34,956 nt of DNA from Flavobacteriales bacterium (lineage in GTDB: Bacteria; Bacteroidota; Bacteroidia; Flavobacteriales; Flavobacteriaceae), in contig JALWLE010000127.1 in the NCBI GenBank assembly GCA_026996605.1, positions 1 to 34,956 on the forward strand. The letters are read 5' to 3'. Both the position numbers and the translations under genes were made by a program. The notes under the pieces were generated by a model. That model was not told the DNA's origin, did no database searches, and saw nothing but the letters and a program-made list of their open reading frames with translations. Positions 15,795-25,088 of the stretch are shown here, one piece after another (within the stretch, counting starts at the first letter, position 1; every line of letters starts with the position of its first letter).

Positions 15795-17381
15795 ATGAGT
15801 TTAATAGATGAAATAAGCAAACGCCGGACTTTCGGTATCATTTCACACCCCGATGCCGGTAAAACGACACTGACTGAAAAATTATTATTGTTTGGCGGTG
15901 CCATACAAGAAGCCGGTGCGGTCAAATCCAATAAAATCAAAAAGACGGCTACGTCAGATTTTATGGAAATTGAAAAGCAACGGGGGATTTCCGTAGCCAC
16001 TTCTGTTTTGGCGTTTTATTATAAAAACAAGAAAATCAACATTTTAGACACGCCCGGTCACAAAGATTTTGCCGAAGATACTTACCGGACATTAACCGCT
16101 GTCGATAGCGTGATTGTCGTGATTGATGTTGCTAAAGGGGTCGAGGAACAAACCGAAAAACTGGTACAGGTTTGTCGTATGCGCAATATCCCTATGATTG
16201 TGTTTATCAACAAATTAGACCGAGAAGGTAAAGATGCTTTCGAACTGCTGGATGAAATAGAACAAAAACTCGGCTTAAACGTCGCACCTTTGAGTTTTCC
16301 TATCGGTATGGGAAGTGATTTTAAAGGCGTTTACAACATTTGGGAACAAAAAATCAAATTATATTTTGGAGACAGCAAACAGCGCATAGCGGAATCAGAA
16401 GAGATAACCGGAGTCGATGATCCGCGTCTCGTAGAATTATTAGATGAAGAAACCGTTACAGAACTCAAAGATAATTTGGAATTGGTCGAAGGGGTTTATA
16501 ATCCATTTAATCAAGAAGAATATCTGAACGGTAATTTGCAACCGGTTTTTTTCGGTTCGGCATTAAACAATTTTGGGGTACAAGAACTTTTAGATTGTTT
16601 TGTCGAAATAGCTCCTACCCCGCAACCCAAAGAAGCCGATGTACGTGTGGTATATCCTGATGAACCCAAAATGACCGGATTTGTGTTTAAAATTCATGCC
16701 AATTTAGACCCCAAACACCGAGACCGTTTGGCATTTGTGAAAATTGTTTCCGGTACTTTTAAACGCAATACTCCTTATTTTCACACGAGATTAAAGAAAA
16801 ATTTTAAATTTTCAAGTCCCAATACATTTTTTGCGCAAAAAAAACAAGTGGTCGATGAAAGTTTTCCCGGAGATATCGTCGGTTTACACGATACCGGAAA
16901 TTTTAAAATCGGTGATACGTTTACCGAAGGCGAAATGCTGCAATTTAAAGGTATTCCGAATTTTTCTCCCGAACATTTTCGTTATATCAACAATGCCGAC
17001 CCGATGAAATCGAAACAACTGGCAAAAGGCATTGATCAATTAATGGATGAAGGTGTAGCGCAATTATTTACACTGGATTTAAACGGCAGAAAAGTCATCG
17101 GAACGGTTGGTGCCTTACAATACGATGTGATTCAATACCGGTTAGAACACGAATACGGTGCCAAATGTACCTACGAACCGCTTAATGTTTATAAAGCTTT
17201 TTGGGTAGAACCGGAAGATGAAAACAATGCTGAGTACAAAGATTTTAAACGGGTTAAACAACGTTATTTAGCCAAAGACAAATACGGTAAACAGGTATTT
17301 TTAGCCGATTCGCCATTTTCTTACGAAATGACCAAAACCAAATATCCGAGTGTTAAGTTACATGAAAAGTCGGAATTTTAG
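15795..17381 (+). CDS. prfC: Peptide chain release factor 3
   Basis: Translational GTPase that removes RF1/RF2 from the ribosome after peptide release; 528 aa, normal length. G-domain motifs: P-loop HPDAGKTT, switch region EKQRGISVATSV, G3 DTPGHKDFAEDT, and G4 NKLDREGKD. The VKSNKIKKTATSDFMEIEKQ segment (quoted in parts: KSNKIKKTATSDF) is typical of RF3 rather than EF-G. It is convergent with ppdK; both are closed by the strong palindrome at 17431-17464. Confidence 0.97.
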   Translation: MSLIDEISKRRTFGIISHPDAGKTTLTEKLLLFGGAIQEAGAVKSNKIKKTATSDFMEIEKQRGISVATSVLAFYYKNKKINILDTPGHKDFAEDTYRTLTAVDSVIVVIDVAKGVEEQTEKLVQVCRMRNIPMIVFINKLDREGKDAFELLDEIEQKLGLNVAPLSFPIGMGSDFKGVYNIWEQKIKLYFGDSKQRIAESEEITGVDDPRLVELLDEETVTELKDNLELVEGVYNPFNQEEYLNGNLQPVFFGSALNNFGVQELLDCFVEIAPTPQPKEADVRVVYPDEPKMTGFVFKIHANLDPKHRDRLAFVKIVSGTFKRNTPYFHTRLKKNFKFSSPNTFFAQKKQVVDESFPGDIVGLHDTGNFKIGDTFTEGEMLQFKGIPNFSPEHFRYINNADPMKSKQLAKGIDQLMDEGVAQLFTLDLNGRKVIGTVGALQYDVIQYRLEHEYGAKCTYEPLNVYKAFWVEPEDENNAEYKDFKRVKQRYLAKDKYGKQVFLADSPFSYEMTKTKYPSVKLHEKSEF

Positions 17382-17430
17382 ATTGTAGTGGGAAGTCGTG
17401 CCAAACGAAAAGCAAAGATATTTTTACAAA

Positions 17431-17464
17431 ATCGGGCGGGGAGTGCAAGCACTCCCCGCCCGAT
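17431..17464. terminator. Strong bidirectional terminator between prfC and ppdK
   Basis: Perfect 16-bp arms (17431-17446 and 17449-17464; core GGGCGGGGAGTGC) with only two bases between them. It is GC-rich, far from the local base composition, with T-rich flanks on both sides. Confidence 0.85.
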
Positions 17465-17492
17465 TTTATTATGAAAACCAAATTTATTGGTA

Positions 17493-20219
17493 TTATTTAT
17501 TTCTGATATTGGCTTGTGCTGCTGCCAATCGTGCAATAGGTACACGATAAGGTGAGCAACTGACATAATGCAAGTCGGCTCTGTGGAAAAAGTCGATAGA
17601 ACTCGGTTCACCACCGTGTTCGCCACAGATCCCCAATGAAATATCAGGGCGGGTTTGGCGTCCTTTTTTGACTGCCATTTCCACCAATTGCCCGACACCT
17701 TCTTGGTCGAGTTTTTCAAACGGATCATCTTTTAAAATACCTTTGGCTTTATAAACCGGTAAAAATTTGCCGGCATCATCACGAGAATAACCAAAAGTCA
17801 TTTGGGTTAAATCATTGGTTCCGAATGAAAAGAATTCTGCTTCTTGGGCAATTTCATCAGCGGTAAGTGCGGCACGCGGAATTTCAATCATCGTTCCTAC
17901 TTTATACGGAATACTATCACCGGTTTCTTCAAAGACTTTTTTAATAGTATCTTCAATAATTTGTTTTTGTAAGAACATTTCTTCTTTTTTACCGACTAGA
18001 GGCACCATAATTTCAGGTTTAGCCGTGATACCGCGTTTTTTCAAATTAAGCGCTGCTTCGATAATCGCACGGGTTTGCATTTCGGTAATTTCAGGATAGG
18101 TATTTCCCAAACGACAACCACGGTGTCCAAGCATCGGGTTAAATTCGGATAAATCTTCTACTTTTTGTTTGATAACCGATACATCAACGCCCATCACCTC
18201 TGCCATTTCTTGTTGCCCTTTGTCATCGTGAGGCACAAACTCGTGTAACGGCGGGTCAAGCAAACGAACCGTTACCGGCAAGTCGTGCATGGCTTCAAAG
18301 ATACCTTCAAAGTCTTCACGTTGCATAGGTAAGAGTTTTTCTAAGGCTTTGCGTCTGCCGGTTTCTTCTTCTGCCAAAATCATTTCGCGCATGGCAATAA
18401 TTTTATCGCCTTCAAAGAACATGTGTTCGGTACGACATAAGCCGATACCTTTGGCGCCGAAATCACGAGCAACTCCGGCATCTTTAGGTGTATCGGCATT
18501 GGTGCGAACATACATACGCGAGTGTTTGTCAGCCAGTTCCATCAATTCGGCAAATTCACCACTGAGTTGCGGTTCAATCGTATTGATTTTGCCTTCATAA
18601 ACTTCGCCGGTTGAGCCGTTGAGCGAAATCCAATCGCCTTCTTTGAAAGTGATGCCGCGCGATTTTAAAGTGCGGTTTTTGTAATCAATTTCCAATTCAC
18701 CTGCACCGGACACACAAGTTTTTCCCATACCACGTGCCACAACCGCAGCGTGCGATGTCATTCCACCGCGAGCCGTTAAAATGCCGTTGGCGGCATCCAT
18801 ACCGGCTAAATCTTCGGGCGATGTCTCGATACGGACCAAAATCACATCTTCACCTTGTTCGCGTAATTTTTCAGCTTCATCGGCAAAGAACACGATTTTT
18901 CCGGTAGCAGCACCGGGTGAAGCGGGTAAGCCCTTGGCAACTACTTTGCCGGCTTTAATCGCATCTTTATCAAAAACAGGGTGTAATAATTCGTCTAATT
19001 TTTCGGGTTCGATACGCATCAAAGCTTCTTCTTCGGTAATCATACCTTCTTTGAGCATATCCATGGCAATTTTGACCATAGCGGCGCCGGTACGTTTACC
19101 GGTACGGGTTTGCAACAACCATAATTTACCGTCTTGAATGGTAAATTCCAAATCTTGCATATCGCGGTAATGCTTTTCGAGCTTGTCTTGTGTTTCGAAA
19201 AGTTCTTTGTAAGCTTCGGGCATGGCTTCTTCGAGCGATGGATATTTGGCGGCACGCTCTTCTTCACTGATTCCGGCTAATTTTGCCCAACGTTGCGAAC
19301 CTTCTTTAGTAATTTGTTGCGGCGTACGCACACCGGCAACCACATCTTCGCCTTGCGCATTGATTAAGTACTCACCATTAAAAATATTTTCACCGGTAGC
19401 AGCATCACGGGTAAAAGCCACACCGGTAGCGGAGTTGTCACCCATATTACCGTAAACCATAGCTTGTACATTGACGGCTGTTCCCCAATCATGCGGGATT
19501 TTGTTCATATTACGGTAATAAATGGCACGGTCATTATTCCAGCTATCAAAAACAGCCAAAATAGCACCCCATAATTGCTCATAAGCATCTTCGGGAAAAT
19601 CTTTGCCGGTTTGTTTTTTAACCGCATCTTTAAAAGCTTGCACCAAATATTTTAAATCATCCGTTGTAAAATCAGTATCGTTTTGATAGCCTTTCTTTTC
19701 TTTGAGTTCTTCCATTATGGCTTCAAAAGGATCGATATCTTCTTTGTTTTCCGGTTTCATACCGAGTACCACATCACCGTACATTTGTACAAAACGGCGA
19801 TAGCTGTCCCAAGCAAAACGGTCGTTACCCGATTTTTTTGCCAAAGCTTCAACGGCTTTATCATTCATACCGAGATTTAATACCGTATCCATCATACCGG
19901 GCATAGAAACACGGGCGCCGGAACGTACGGATACCAAAAGCGGATTGGTATCGTCACCGAATTTGGCACCGAGAACATTTTCCACTTTTTTCATATTATC
20001 CATAACTTCATCTTTGAGTAAAGCAATAATCTTGTCTTTACCCAGTTCGTTATATTCGGTACTGACATCTGTTGTAATGGTAAATCCGGGAGGCACCGGC
20101 ACACCTATCAAATTCATTTCGGCTAAATTAGCCCCTTTTCCACCTAAGAGATTTTTCATCGATGCATTGCCATCAGCTTGTTTATTTCCAAAGAAATAAA
20201 CGCGTTTTTTATCCTTCAT
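17493..20219 (-). CDS. ppdK: Pyruvate, phosphate dikinase
   Basis: Interconverts pyruvate + ATP + phosphate and phosphoenolpyruvate + AMP + pyrophosphate; cytosolic. 908 aa from the Met of MKDKKRVYFFGN, in the usual range; the 17-residue upstream extension from 20270 looks non-native and crosses the -7 box. The N-terminal ATP-grasp domain (KNLLGGKGANLAEM) leads to the phosphohistidine domain with GGMTSHAAVVARG (catalytic His near residue 489). The TIM-barrel C-terminal domain ends with the conserved GICGEHGGEP (Cys near 864). It serves gluconeogenesis from pyruvate or PPi-dependent glycolysis. It is convergent with prfC. Confidence 0.97.
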   Translation of the reverse strand: MKDKKRVYFFGNKQADGNASMKNLLGGKGANLAEMNLIGVPVPPGFTITTDVSTEYNELGKDKIIALLKDEVMDNMKKVENVLGAKFGDDTNPLLVSVRSGARVSMPGMMDTVLNLGMNDKAVEALAKKSGNDRFAWDSYRRFVQMYGDVVLGMKPENKEDIDPFEAIMEELKEKKGYQNDTDFTTDDLKYLVQAFKDAVKKQTGKDFPEDAYEQLWGAILAVFDSWNNDRAIYYRNMNKIPHDWGTAVNVQAMVYGNMGDNSATGVAFTRDAATGENIFNGEYLINAQGEDVVAGVRTPQQITKEGSQRWAKLAGISEEERAAKYPSLEEAMPEAYKELFETQDKLEKHYRDMQDLEFTIQDGKLWLLQTRTGKRTGAAMVKIAMDMLKEGMITEEEALMRIEPEKLDELLHPVFDKDAIKAGKVVAKGLPASPGAATGKIVFFADEAEKLREQGEDVILVRIETSPEDLAGMDAANGILTARGGMTSHAAVVARGMGKTCVSGAGELEIDYKNRTLKSRGITFKEGDWISLNGSTGEVYEGKINTIEPQLSGEFAELMELADKHSRMYVRTNADTPKDAGVARDFGAKGIGLCRTEHMFFEGDKIIAMREMILAEEETGRRKALEKLLPMQREDFEGIFEAMHDLPVTVRLLDPPLHEFVPHDDKGQQEMAEVMGVDVSVIKQKVEDLSEFNPMLGHRGCRLGNTYPEITEMQTRAIIEAALNLKKRGITAKPEIMVPLVGKKEEMFLQKQIIEDTIKKVFEETGDSIPYKVGTMIEIPRAALTADEIAQEAEFFSFGTNDLTQMTFGYSRDDAGKFLPVYKAKGILKDDPFEKLDQEGVGQLVEMAVKKGRQTRPDISLGICGEHGGEPSSIDFFHRADLHYVSCSPYRVPIARLAAAQANIRNK

Positions 20220-20267
20220 ATTTCTATATTTTTTAGTTATTATTTTGGTTTTAATTTTAATGAATTT

Positions 20268-20275
20268 CAAATATA
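20268..20275 (-). promoter_or_regulatory. -7 element upstream of ppdK
   Basis: TATATTTG on the minus strand, 48 nt before the ATG at 20219. No matching -33 TTG is seen. Confidence 0.35.
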
Positions 20276-20340
20276 GATTTTTTTGATGATATTTATAATA
20301 GTATTAATCATTTATGTAAATAATTTACCTAATATTTACG

Positions 20341-20395
20341 TTGGTTATTGACGATATGATGAAATGATGGTATGGTTATTTGATGATTTGATTAT
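20341..20395. repeat. GGTTATTTGATGAT-family repeat feeding a promoter
   Basis: TTGGTTATTGACGATATGAT, ATGATGGTATGG and GGTTATTTGATGATTTG repeat the words seen in the efflux operon gaps. The TTTG at 20379-20382 serves as the -33 box of the next gene. Confidence 0.5.
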
Positions 20396-20408
20396 AATTG
20401 TATCTTTG
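20379..20408 (+). promoter_or_regulatory. Promoter of the SanA-like gene
   Basis: TTTG (20379-20382), 18-nt spacer, TATCTTTG (20401-20408), 16 nt before the ATG at 20425. Good match to TTG / TAnnTTTG. Confidence 0.65.
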
Positions 20409-20424
20409 TATTTAAACAACTTGT

Positions 20425-21066
20425 ATGCTTAAAAAAATCCGTTTTAAAAAATTTTTAGGAATATCTTTAATATTGATGTTTATTTTCATCATCGTAGCCA
20501 ATTATGCAGTAGAAAAAGCGGCACAAAACAGAATTTATTCAAATATTGAACAAATTCCGTATAACAAGGTAGGCTTGGTATTAGGAACGTCAAAGTATTT
20601 ACGAAACGGGCAACTCAATGCGTATTTTTATTTTCGGATTAAAACTGCCGCTGATTTGTATAAACATCATAAAATCGATTATATTTTAGTAAGTGGTGAT
20701 AATGGCAACACCAATTATAACGAACCGGAAGATTTTAAAAATGCCTTGATTGAACTAGGTGTTCCGGCAAATAGAATATTTTTAGATTTTGCCGGTTTCC
20801 GGACTTTAGACTCGGTGGTTAGAGCTAAAGAAATTTTCGGACAGAAAAAATTTACTGTTATTTCTCAAAAATTTCACAATGAAAGAGCGGTTTTTCTAGC
20901 AAAACATTTTGATATAGATGCCATTGGGTTCAATGCTAAAGATGTTAACAGTTTTGGTGGACTAAAAACCCAATTAAGAGAATATTTGGCGCGTGCCAAA
21001 GCTGTCTGGGATATATTTTGGGGTGTTCAACCAAAGTTTGGCGGTAAACCGATTGAGATAATGTAA
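20425..21066 (+). CDS. SanA/YdcF-like DUF218 membrane-anchored protein
   Basis: 213 aa with one N-terminal membrane helix (FLGISLILMFIFIIVANYAV, about 12-31), then a periplasmic DUF218 domain. Family signatures visible: GLVLGTSKYLRNGQLNAYF, LVSGDNGNTNYNEPEDF, a VPANRIFLDFAGFRTLDSVVRAKE segment (in part: DFAGFRTLDSVVRA), and FTVISQKFHNERAVFLA. In enterobacteria SanA affects envelope permeability to vancomycin and SDS; the biochemical activity is not established. It is 108 bases upstream of the exporter genes, which have their own -7 box. Confidence 0.88.
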   Translation: MLKKIRFKKFLGISLILMFIFIIVANYAVEKAAQNRIYSNIEQIPYNKVGLVLGTSKYLRNGQLNAYFYFRIKTAADLYKHHKIDYILVSGDNGNTNYNEPEDFKNALIELGVPANRIFLDFAGFRTLDSVVRAKEIFGQKKFTVISQKFHNERAVFLAKHFDIDAIGFNAKDVNSFGGLKTQLREYLARAKAVWDIFWGVQPKFGGKPIEIM

Positions 21067-21148
21067 TAATTAACTGGTATTATTTGTCGCACGAGTATTT
21101 CGTAAATATAACATAATAGCAACACCATAAACCCATAAACAAAAACTT

Positions 21149-21156
21149 TATCTTTG
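21149..21156 (+). promoter_or_regulatory. -7 element of the first DUF5687 gene
   Basis: TATCTTTG, 18 nt before the ATG at 21175; no clear -33 TTG. Confidence 0.4.
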
Positions 21157-21174
21157 TTTGATATTAAATAAAAC

Positions 21175-22641
21175 ATGTTTAAAAAATTCATCTCGCTTGA
21201 ATGGCACCGGTTTTTCCGATCAAGTTATTGGCAAAAAAGTTTAGCACTCAATATTTTATTGGGGTTTGCCGGCTTGTATCTGTTATTGTTGTATTTAAGT
21301 GCCGGTATAGGCTTGTATTTCTTTTTAAAAAAACATTTTCCTGATGAAGCCCAGTTACAATTAGTCAATAACTATCTTTTATATTGGTTGATAGGTGATT
21401 TAATTATGCGTTATATGGCACAAAATTTACCTCAAGTGTCTGTACAATCATTGTTGATTTTACCGGTAAAAAAACAACTAATCAGCCGGTATATTTTGTT
21501 TAAATCATCAACATCATTTTGGGTGTGGTTACCTTTAATGTTCTTTATGCCTTTTGCGGCAGTATTGTGGTATCATGACTACAATCATTTTTATATAATT
21601 CTTTGGTTGTTAACAATTTTCGGTTTAATCTTAACCAATAATTACCTTAATTATCTTATCAATAAAAACCAAAAGATTTTATGGTTTTTGGTGGTTATTT
21701 TACTCCTTCTTGGTGCTACACAATTATTCAATTTGTTAGATATACCGCAACTATTTGGTCAATTATTAAACCGTTTATCAGATTTTCCTTGGTTGGTATT
21801 CATACCTTTTGCAACAGCAATGCTTACGGCATATTTAGTTTATCGTAATATTTATAACCAACTGTATTTAGATGCCGGTATTTTTGATAAGCGTAAACAA
21901 AAAACATCTTCATCCGATTGGCAATTTACCCGGTATTTTGGTGAAACAGGATTGTATCTTAATAATGAACTCAAATTAATTTTGCGTAACAAACGCACCA
22001 AGCAAATGAAACAGCTGTTTTTATTGCCTTTAATGGGACTATTTTATATTTTTAGAGATGTACCACCTGATAAGTTGATACATAATTTTATATTTCCTGC
22101 TTTTTATGTCTTGGGCGTAATAAGCTTTTCGTATGGTATTTATATACCGGCTTGGGATAGCACCTATTATCCGTTGTTGATGACACAAAAAATCAATATT
22201 CGCAAATATTTGGAAAGTAAATGGCTGTTTTTGAGTATGATAAATTTATTGCTATTTATTTTATCAACACCTTATGCGTTTAAAGATATCCGGTTATTTT
22301 GGTTACTGTTTGCCGTTTTGATGATTAATATTGGTTTTGTCAATTTAGTGATACTTTGGACCGGTGCCTATAATTCCAAACGTATTGATTTAGACAGAAA
22401 AGCAACATTAAATACACAAGGTGTTTCGGGTAAAAGCCTGTTAATTGGTTTTTTGATAGTGCTTATTCCTATGTTGATTATGGAACTTGGAATTGATATT
22501 TGGGGATTTTATCCTACCATTGCAATTTTGTCAGCTATAGGATTTGCGGGTATTTTACTCAAAAATCCTATTCTGAATTATATCATCCGGTTGTATCAAA
22601 AACGTAAGTATAAGACCTTACAAGGTTTTAAACAGGAATGA
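21175..22641 (+). CDS. DUF5687 family polytopic membrane protein, first of a tandem pair (probable ABC permease)
   Basis: 488 aa with roughly ten or more hydrophobic segments. It opens with MFKKFISLEWHRFFRSSYWQ, near-identical to the start of the next gene. Other shared blocks are NNYLNYLINKN, IPAWDSTYYPLLMTQ, KYLESKWLF and LFILSTPYAF. The family is typical of Flavobacteriia. Its place before an ABC ATPase gene (24341) suggests it is the membrane subunit of an exporter, like other ABC-2-type permeases. The substrate is unknown. Confidence 0.85.
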   Translation: MFKKFISLEWHRFFRSSYWQKSLALNILLGFAGLYLLLLYLSAGIGLYFFLKKHFPDEAQLQLVNNYLLYWLIGDLIMRYMAQNLPQVSVQSLLILPVKKQLISRYILFKSSTSFWVWLPLMFFMPFAAVLWYHDYNHFYIILWLLTIFGLILTNNYLNYLINKNQKILWFLVVILLLLGATQLFNLLDIPQLFGQLLNRLSDFPWLVFIPFATAMLTAYLVYRNIYNQLYLDAGIFDKRKQKTSSSDWQFTRYFGETGLYLNNELKLILRNKRTKQMKQLFLLPLMGLFYIFRDVPPDKLIHNFIFPAFYVLGVISFSYGIYIPAWDSTYYPLLMTQKINIRKYLESKWLFLSMINLLLFILSTPYAFKDIRLFWLLFAVLMINIGFVNLVILWTGAYNSKRIDLDRKATLNTQGVSGKSLLIGFLIVLIPMLIMELGIDIWGFYPTIAILSAIGFAGILLKNPILNYIIRLYQKRKYKTLQGFKQE

Positions 22642-22679
22642 TAGTATTGAAAGTTTATAGAGTTAACATTATTTCTAAA

Positions 22680-22709
22680 AACTTTTAACTTTTAACTTTC
22701 AACTCTGTT
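22680..22709. repeat. Short tandem word AACTTTTAACTTTTAACTTT
   Basis: ACTTTTAACTTTTAACTTTC followed by AACTCTG; a degenerate inverted relative (GAGTTGAAAATTAAAAGTTA) lies at 30994. No coding potential. Confidence 0.45.
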
Positions 22710-22712
22710 GCT

Positions 22713-22720
22713 TATATTTG
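22713..22720 (+). promoter_or_regulatory. -7 element of the second DUF5687 gene
   Basis: TATATTTG, 18 nt before the ATG at 22739; no clear -33 TTG because the TTTAAC word repeat lies there. Confidence 0.35.
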
Positions 22721-22738
22721 TCAAACAATTAACAATAT

Positions 22739-24202
22739 ATGTTTCAAAAATTTATTACACTTGAATGGCACCGTTTTTTCCGGTCGAGTTATTGGCAAAA
22801 AAGTTTAATTTTAAATATTTTATTAGGACTTTTTGCGCTATATATGTTAGCGTCTTTTTTAATTATCGGATTGGCAATTTACCCGATGTTAAAAGAAAAA
22901 GTACCGGATAAAGATCCTTTTATCTTGATTAATCGCTTTTTAATCTATGTTTTTTTAATTGACTTAATCATTCGGTATTTTTTACAGAATCTACCTAAAT
23001 TGTCGGTTAAGCCGTTTTTTGTTTTACCAATAAAGCGGTCGCAAATCACCCATTATCTTTTAAGAAAATCGGCAGTGTCATTTTTTAACTTTTTACCGAT
23101 GACATTTTTCGTGCCGTTTTCTATTATGTTGATACTCAACGATTATAATGTTTTTGGTGTCCTAATGTGGTTATTGGCTATACTGGCTATCGTTTTGTCA
23201 AACAACTACTTGAATATACTGATCAACAAGAATAATCGTATATTTTTATTTGTTTTGATACTGTTAGTGCTAATCTATGCTTCTCAATATTTCGGCTGGT
23301 TTGATTTAACTACGGTTTTCGGTCCGGTTTTCTATGTCTTTTATCAATATCCTGTTAGTGTAATTATGGCAATCGCTATCTTCTCATTTTTATATTACTT
23401 GGCTTATAAAACACTGAAACAACAATTATATTTAGACTTTTTAAGTGATAAAAAACAATTTGCTTCAGACGATGGCTTGTCATGGTTAGACCGGTTTGGT
23501 AAAAAATCAATTTTCTTACGCAATGACATTCGACTAATCAGAAGAAATAAAAGACCAAGAATGGTATTTATCATGTCATTTGTAATGTTACTGTATGGCT
23601 TGATGTTTTTTAAAAATCCTGTTGTTATGAATAAAATGCCGGTTATGTTAATTTTTGTTGTTTTATTCATAACAGGTATTTTTACCTTAAATTTCGGACA
23701 ATTTATACCTGCATGGGATAGTAGTTACTATAATTTTTTCATGAGTCAAAATTTTAAATACCGTGAATATCTCGAAGCTAAATGGCTCATGATGACTATT
23801 ATGACTATTTTATTATTTATTTTAAGTACACCTTATGTGTATTTTGGCAGCAACATTCTGTTGTTACTTTTAGTGGGTACTTTTTTTAATTTGGGTTTTA
23901 CGTCATACTTAGTTTTATTGTTCGGTGCTTATAATCGTAAGCCCATTGATTTAAATAAAAGTGCTATGCTTAACTATCAAGGCACAAGTGCTGTACAGTT
24001 TTTAATGGTTTTTATCATTATGTTTGTACCAATGCTTATTTACGGCTTAGCTAATCATTTTTGGGGCTTTAATGTTGCCATAAGTATCATTTTTATAATT
24101 GGTGTTTTAGGCTTGTTATTCAAAAAACCGATTATGAATTTTATAGAGAAAAAATATGTTACTAATAAATACAAAACTATTTCAGCGTTTAATAAGAATT
24201 GA
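22739..24202 (+). CDS. DUF5687 family polytopic membrane protein, second of a tandem pair (probable ABC permease)
   Basis: 487 aa, clearly a paralogue of the preceding gene over its whole length and of the same size. The start MFQKFITLEWHRFFRSSYWQ differs at two positions in 20. Shared blocks include NNYLNILINKN, FIPAWDSSYYNFFMSQ, REYLEAKWLM, LFILSTPYVYFG and FGAYNRKPIDLNKSAMLNYQG (in part). DNA identity over the first conserved stretch is 45 of 48 (21196-21243 against 22760-22807). The middle is much less similar, so this is not a recent duplication. The pair may form a heterodimeric channel with the ATPase at 24341. Confidence 0.85.
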   Translation: MFQKFITLEWHRFFRSSYWQKSLILNILLGLFALYMLASFLIIGLAIYPMLKEKVPDKDPFILINRFLIYVFLIDLIIRYFLQNLPKLSVKPFFVLPIKRSQITHYLLRKSAVSFFNFLPMTFFVPFSIMLILNDYNVFGVLMWLLAILAIVLSNNYLNILINKNNRIFLFVLILLVLIYASQYFGWFDLTTVFGPVFYVFYQYPVSVIMAIAIFSFLYYLAYKTLKQQLYLDFLSDKKQFASDDGLSWLDRFGKKSIFLRNDIRLIRRNKRPRMVFIMSFVMLLYGLMFFKNPVVMNKMPVMLIFVVLFITGIFTLNFGQFIPAWDSSYYNFFMSQNFKYREYLEAKWLMMTIMTILLFILSTPYVYFGSNILLLLLVGTFFNLGFTSYLVLLFGAYNRKPIDLNKSAMLNYQGTSAVQFLMVFIIMFVPMLIYGLANHFWGFNVAISIIFIIGVLGLLFKKPIMNFIEKKYVTNKYKTISAFNKN

Positions 24203-24211
24203 GAAAACTAT

Positions 24212-24335
24212 AGTGAAAAATGCCAAGTGACAAAGTGGATACTTCGGCAAGCTCAGTAACCGGAAGTGCGAAATTTGATATCAGATAACCAATTAACCAA
24301 ATAACCGATTAACCAGATCATCAAATAACCATATA
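24212..24335. repeat. Composite intergenic repeat before the ABC ATPase gene
   Basis: TGCCAAGTGACAAAGTGG (24221 on) resembles 5969-5990. ACTTCGGCAAGCTCAGTAAC followed by CGG (24241 on) resembles the left half of the elements at 3232 and 4471. ATCAGATAACCAATTAACCA and further CAAATAACC words (24281-24335) are the inverse of GGTTATTTGATGAT. Confidence 0.6.
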
Positions 24336-24340
24336 TAACA

Positions 24341-25036
24341 ATGATACAAGTAAATAATTTAACTAAAAAATACAGTGGTAAAACCGTTTTGAATATACCG
24401 GAATTACAAATACCAAAAGGGCAAAGTTTCGGATTAGTCGGTAATAACGGTGCCGGAAAAACGACTTTTTTTAATTTGGTGTTAGATTTAATTCGCCCTA
24501 CAACCGGAGAAATTATTAACAATGGTATAAGGGTAAATAAAAGTGAAGATTGGAAACAGTTTACGTCGGCGTTTATAGACGAAAGTTTTTTAATTGGTTA
24601 TTTAACACCCGAGGAATATTTCTATTTTGTGGGGGAGTTGCGAGGTCAAAACAAGGCGGACGTTGATCATTTTTTACAACAATACGCCGAGTTTTTTAAC
24701 GATGAAGTACTCAAACAGAAAAAATATATCCGCGATTTGTCTAAGGGAAATCAGAAAAAAGTAGGTTTGGTGGCGGCATTAATCGGGAATCCTGATGTAA
24801 TTATACTAGATGAACCCTTTGCCAATTTGGACCCGACCACACAAATACGACTTAAAAAACTGATGAAGGCGTTAGCCGACCGACAAGATAAGACGCTTTT
24901 GATTTCCAGTCATGACCTAGGGCATATTACCGAAGTAACGGACAGAATTGTTGTTTTGGATAAAGGCAATATTGTTAAAGACATTAAAACCAACCCCGAA
25001 ACTTTAAAGGAGTTGGAATCATTCTTTACGGTATAG
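24341..25036 (+). CDS. ABC transporter ATP-binding protein of the DUF5687 exporter
   Basis: 231 aa. Walker A GNNGAGKTT is at 34-42, the signature is LSKGNQKKVG (133 on) instead of LSGGQ, Walker B VIILDEPFANLDP has Glu158, and the H-loop is LLISSHDLGHI. The LSKGN signature is common in ABC-2-type exporters such as the CcmA/NodI/DrrA group. It is 138 bases after the second DUF5687 gene on the same strand; the gap is filled by repeats and has no clear promoter, so co-transcription is likely. A terminator follows at 25089. Confidence 0.93.
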   Translation: MIQVNNLTKKYSGKTVLNIPELQIPKGQSFGLVGNNGAGKTTFFNLVLDLIRPTTGEIINNGIRVNKSEDWKQFTSAFIDESFLIGYLTPEEYFYFVGELRGQNKADVDHFLQQYAEFFNDEVLKQKKYIRDLSKGNQKKVGLVAALIGNPDVIILDEPFANLDPTTQIRLKKLMKALADRQDKTLLISSHDLGHITEVTDRIVVLDKGNIVKDIKTNPETLKELESFFTV

Positions 25037-25088
25037 GGCTTAATTAAATGTTTTAAAAAAAATAAAAATTACATAGGCTTATAAAACT

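Noticed and set aside
17815-20199. Plus-strand frames of 65-118 codons opposite ppdK
   Set aside because: Serine-rich antisense products of a conserved kinase gene; no start signals.
24253-24522. Minus-strand 89-codon frame crossing the start of the ABC ATPase
   Set aside because: Half of it translates the intergenic repeat and the rest is antisense to the Walker A region.
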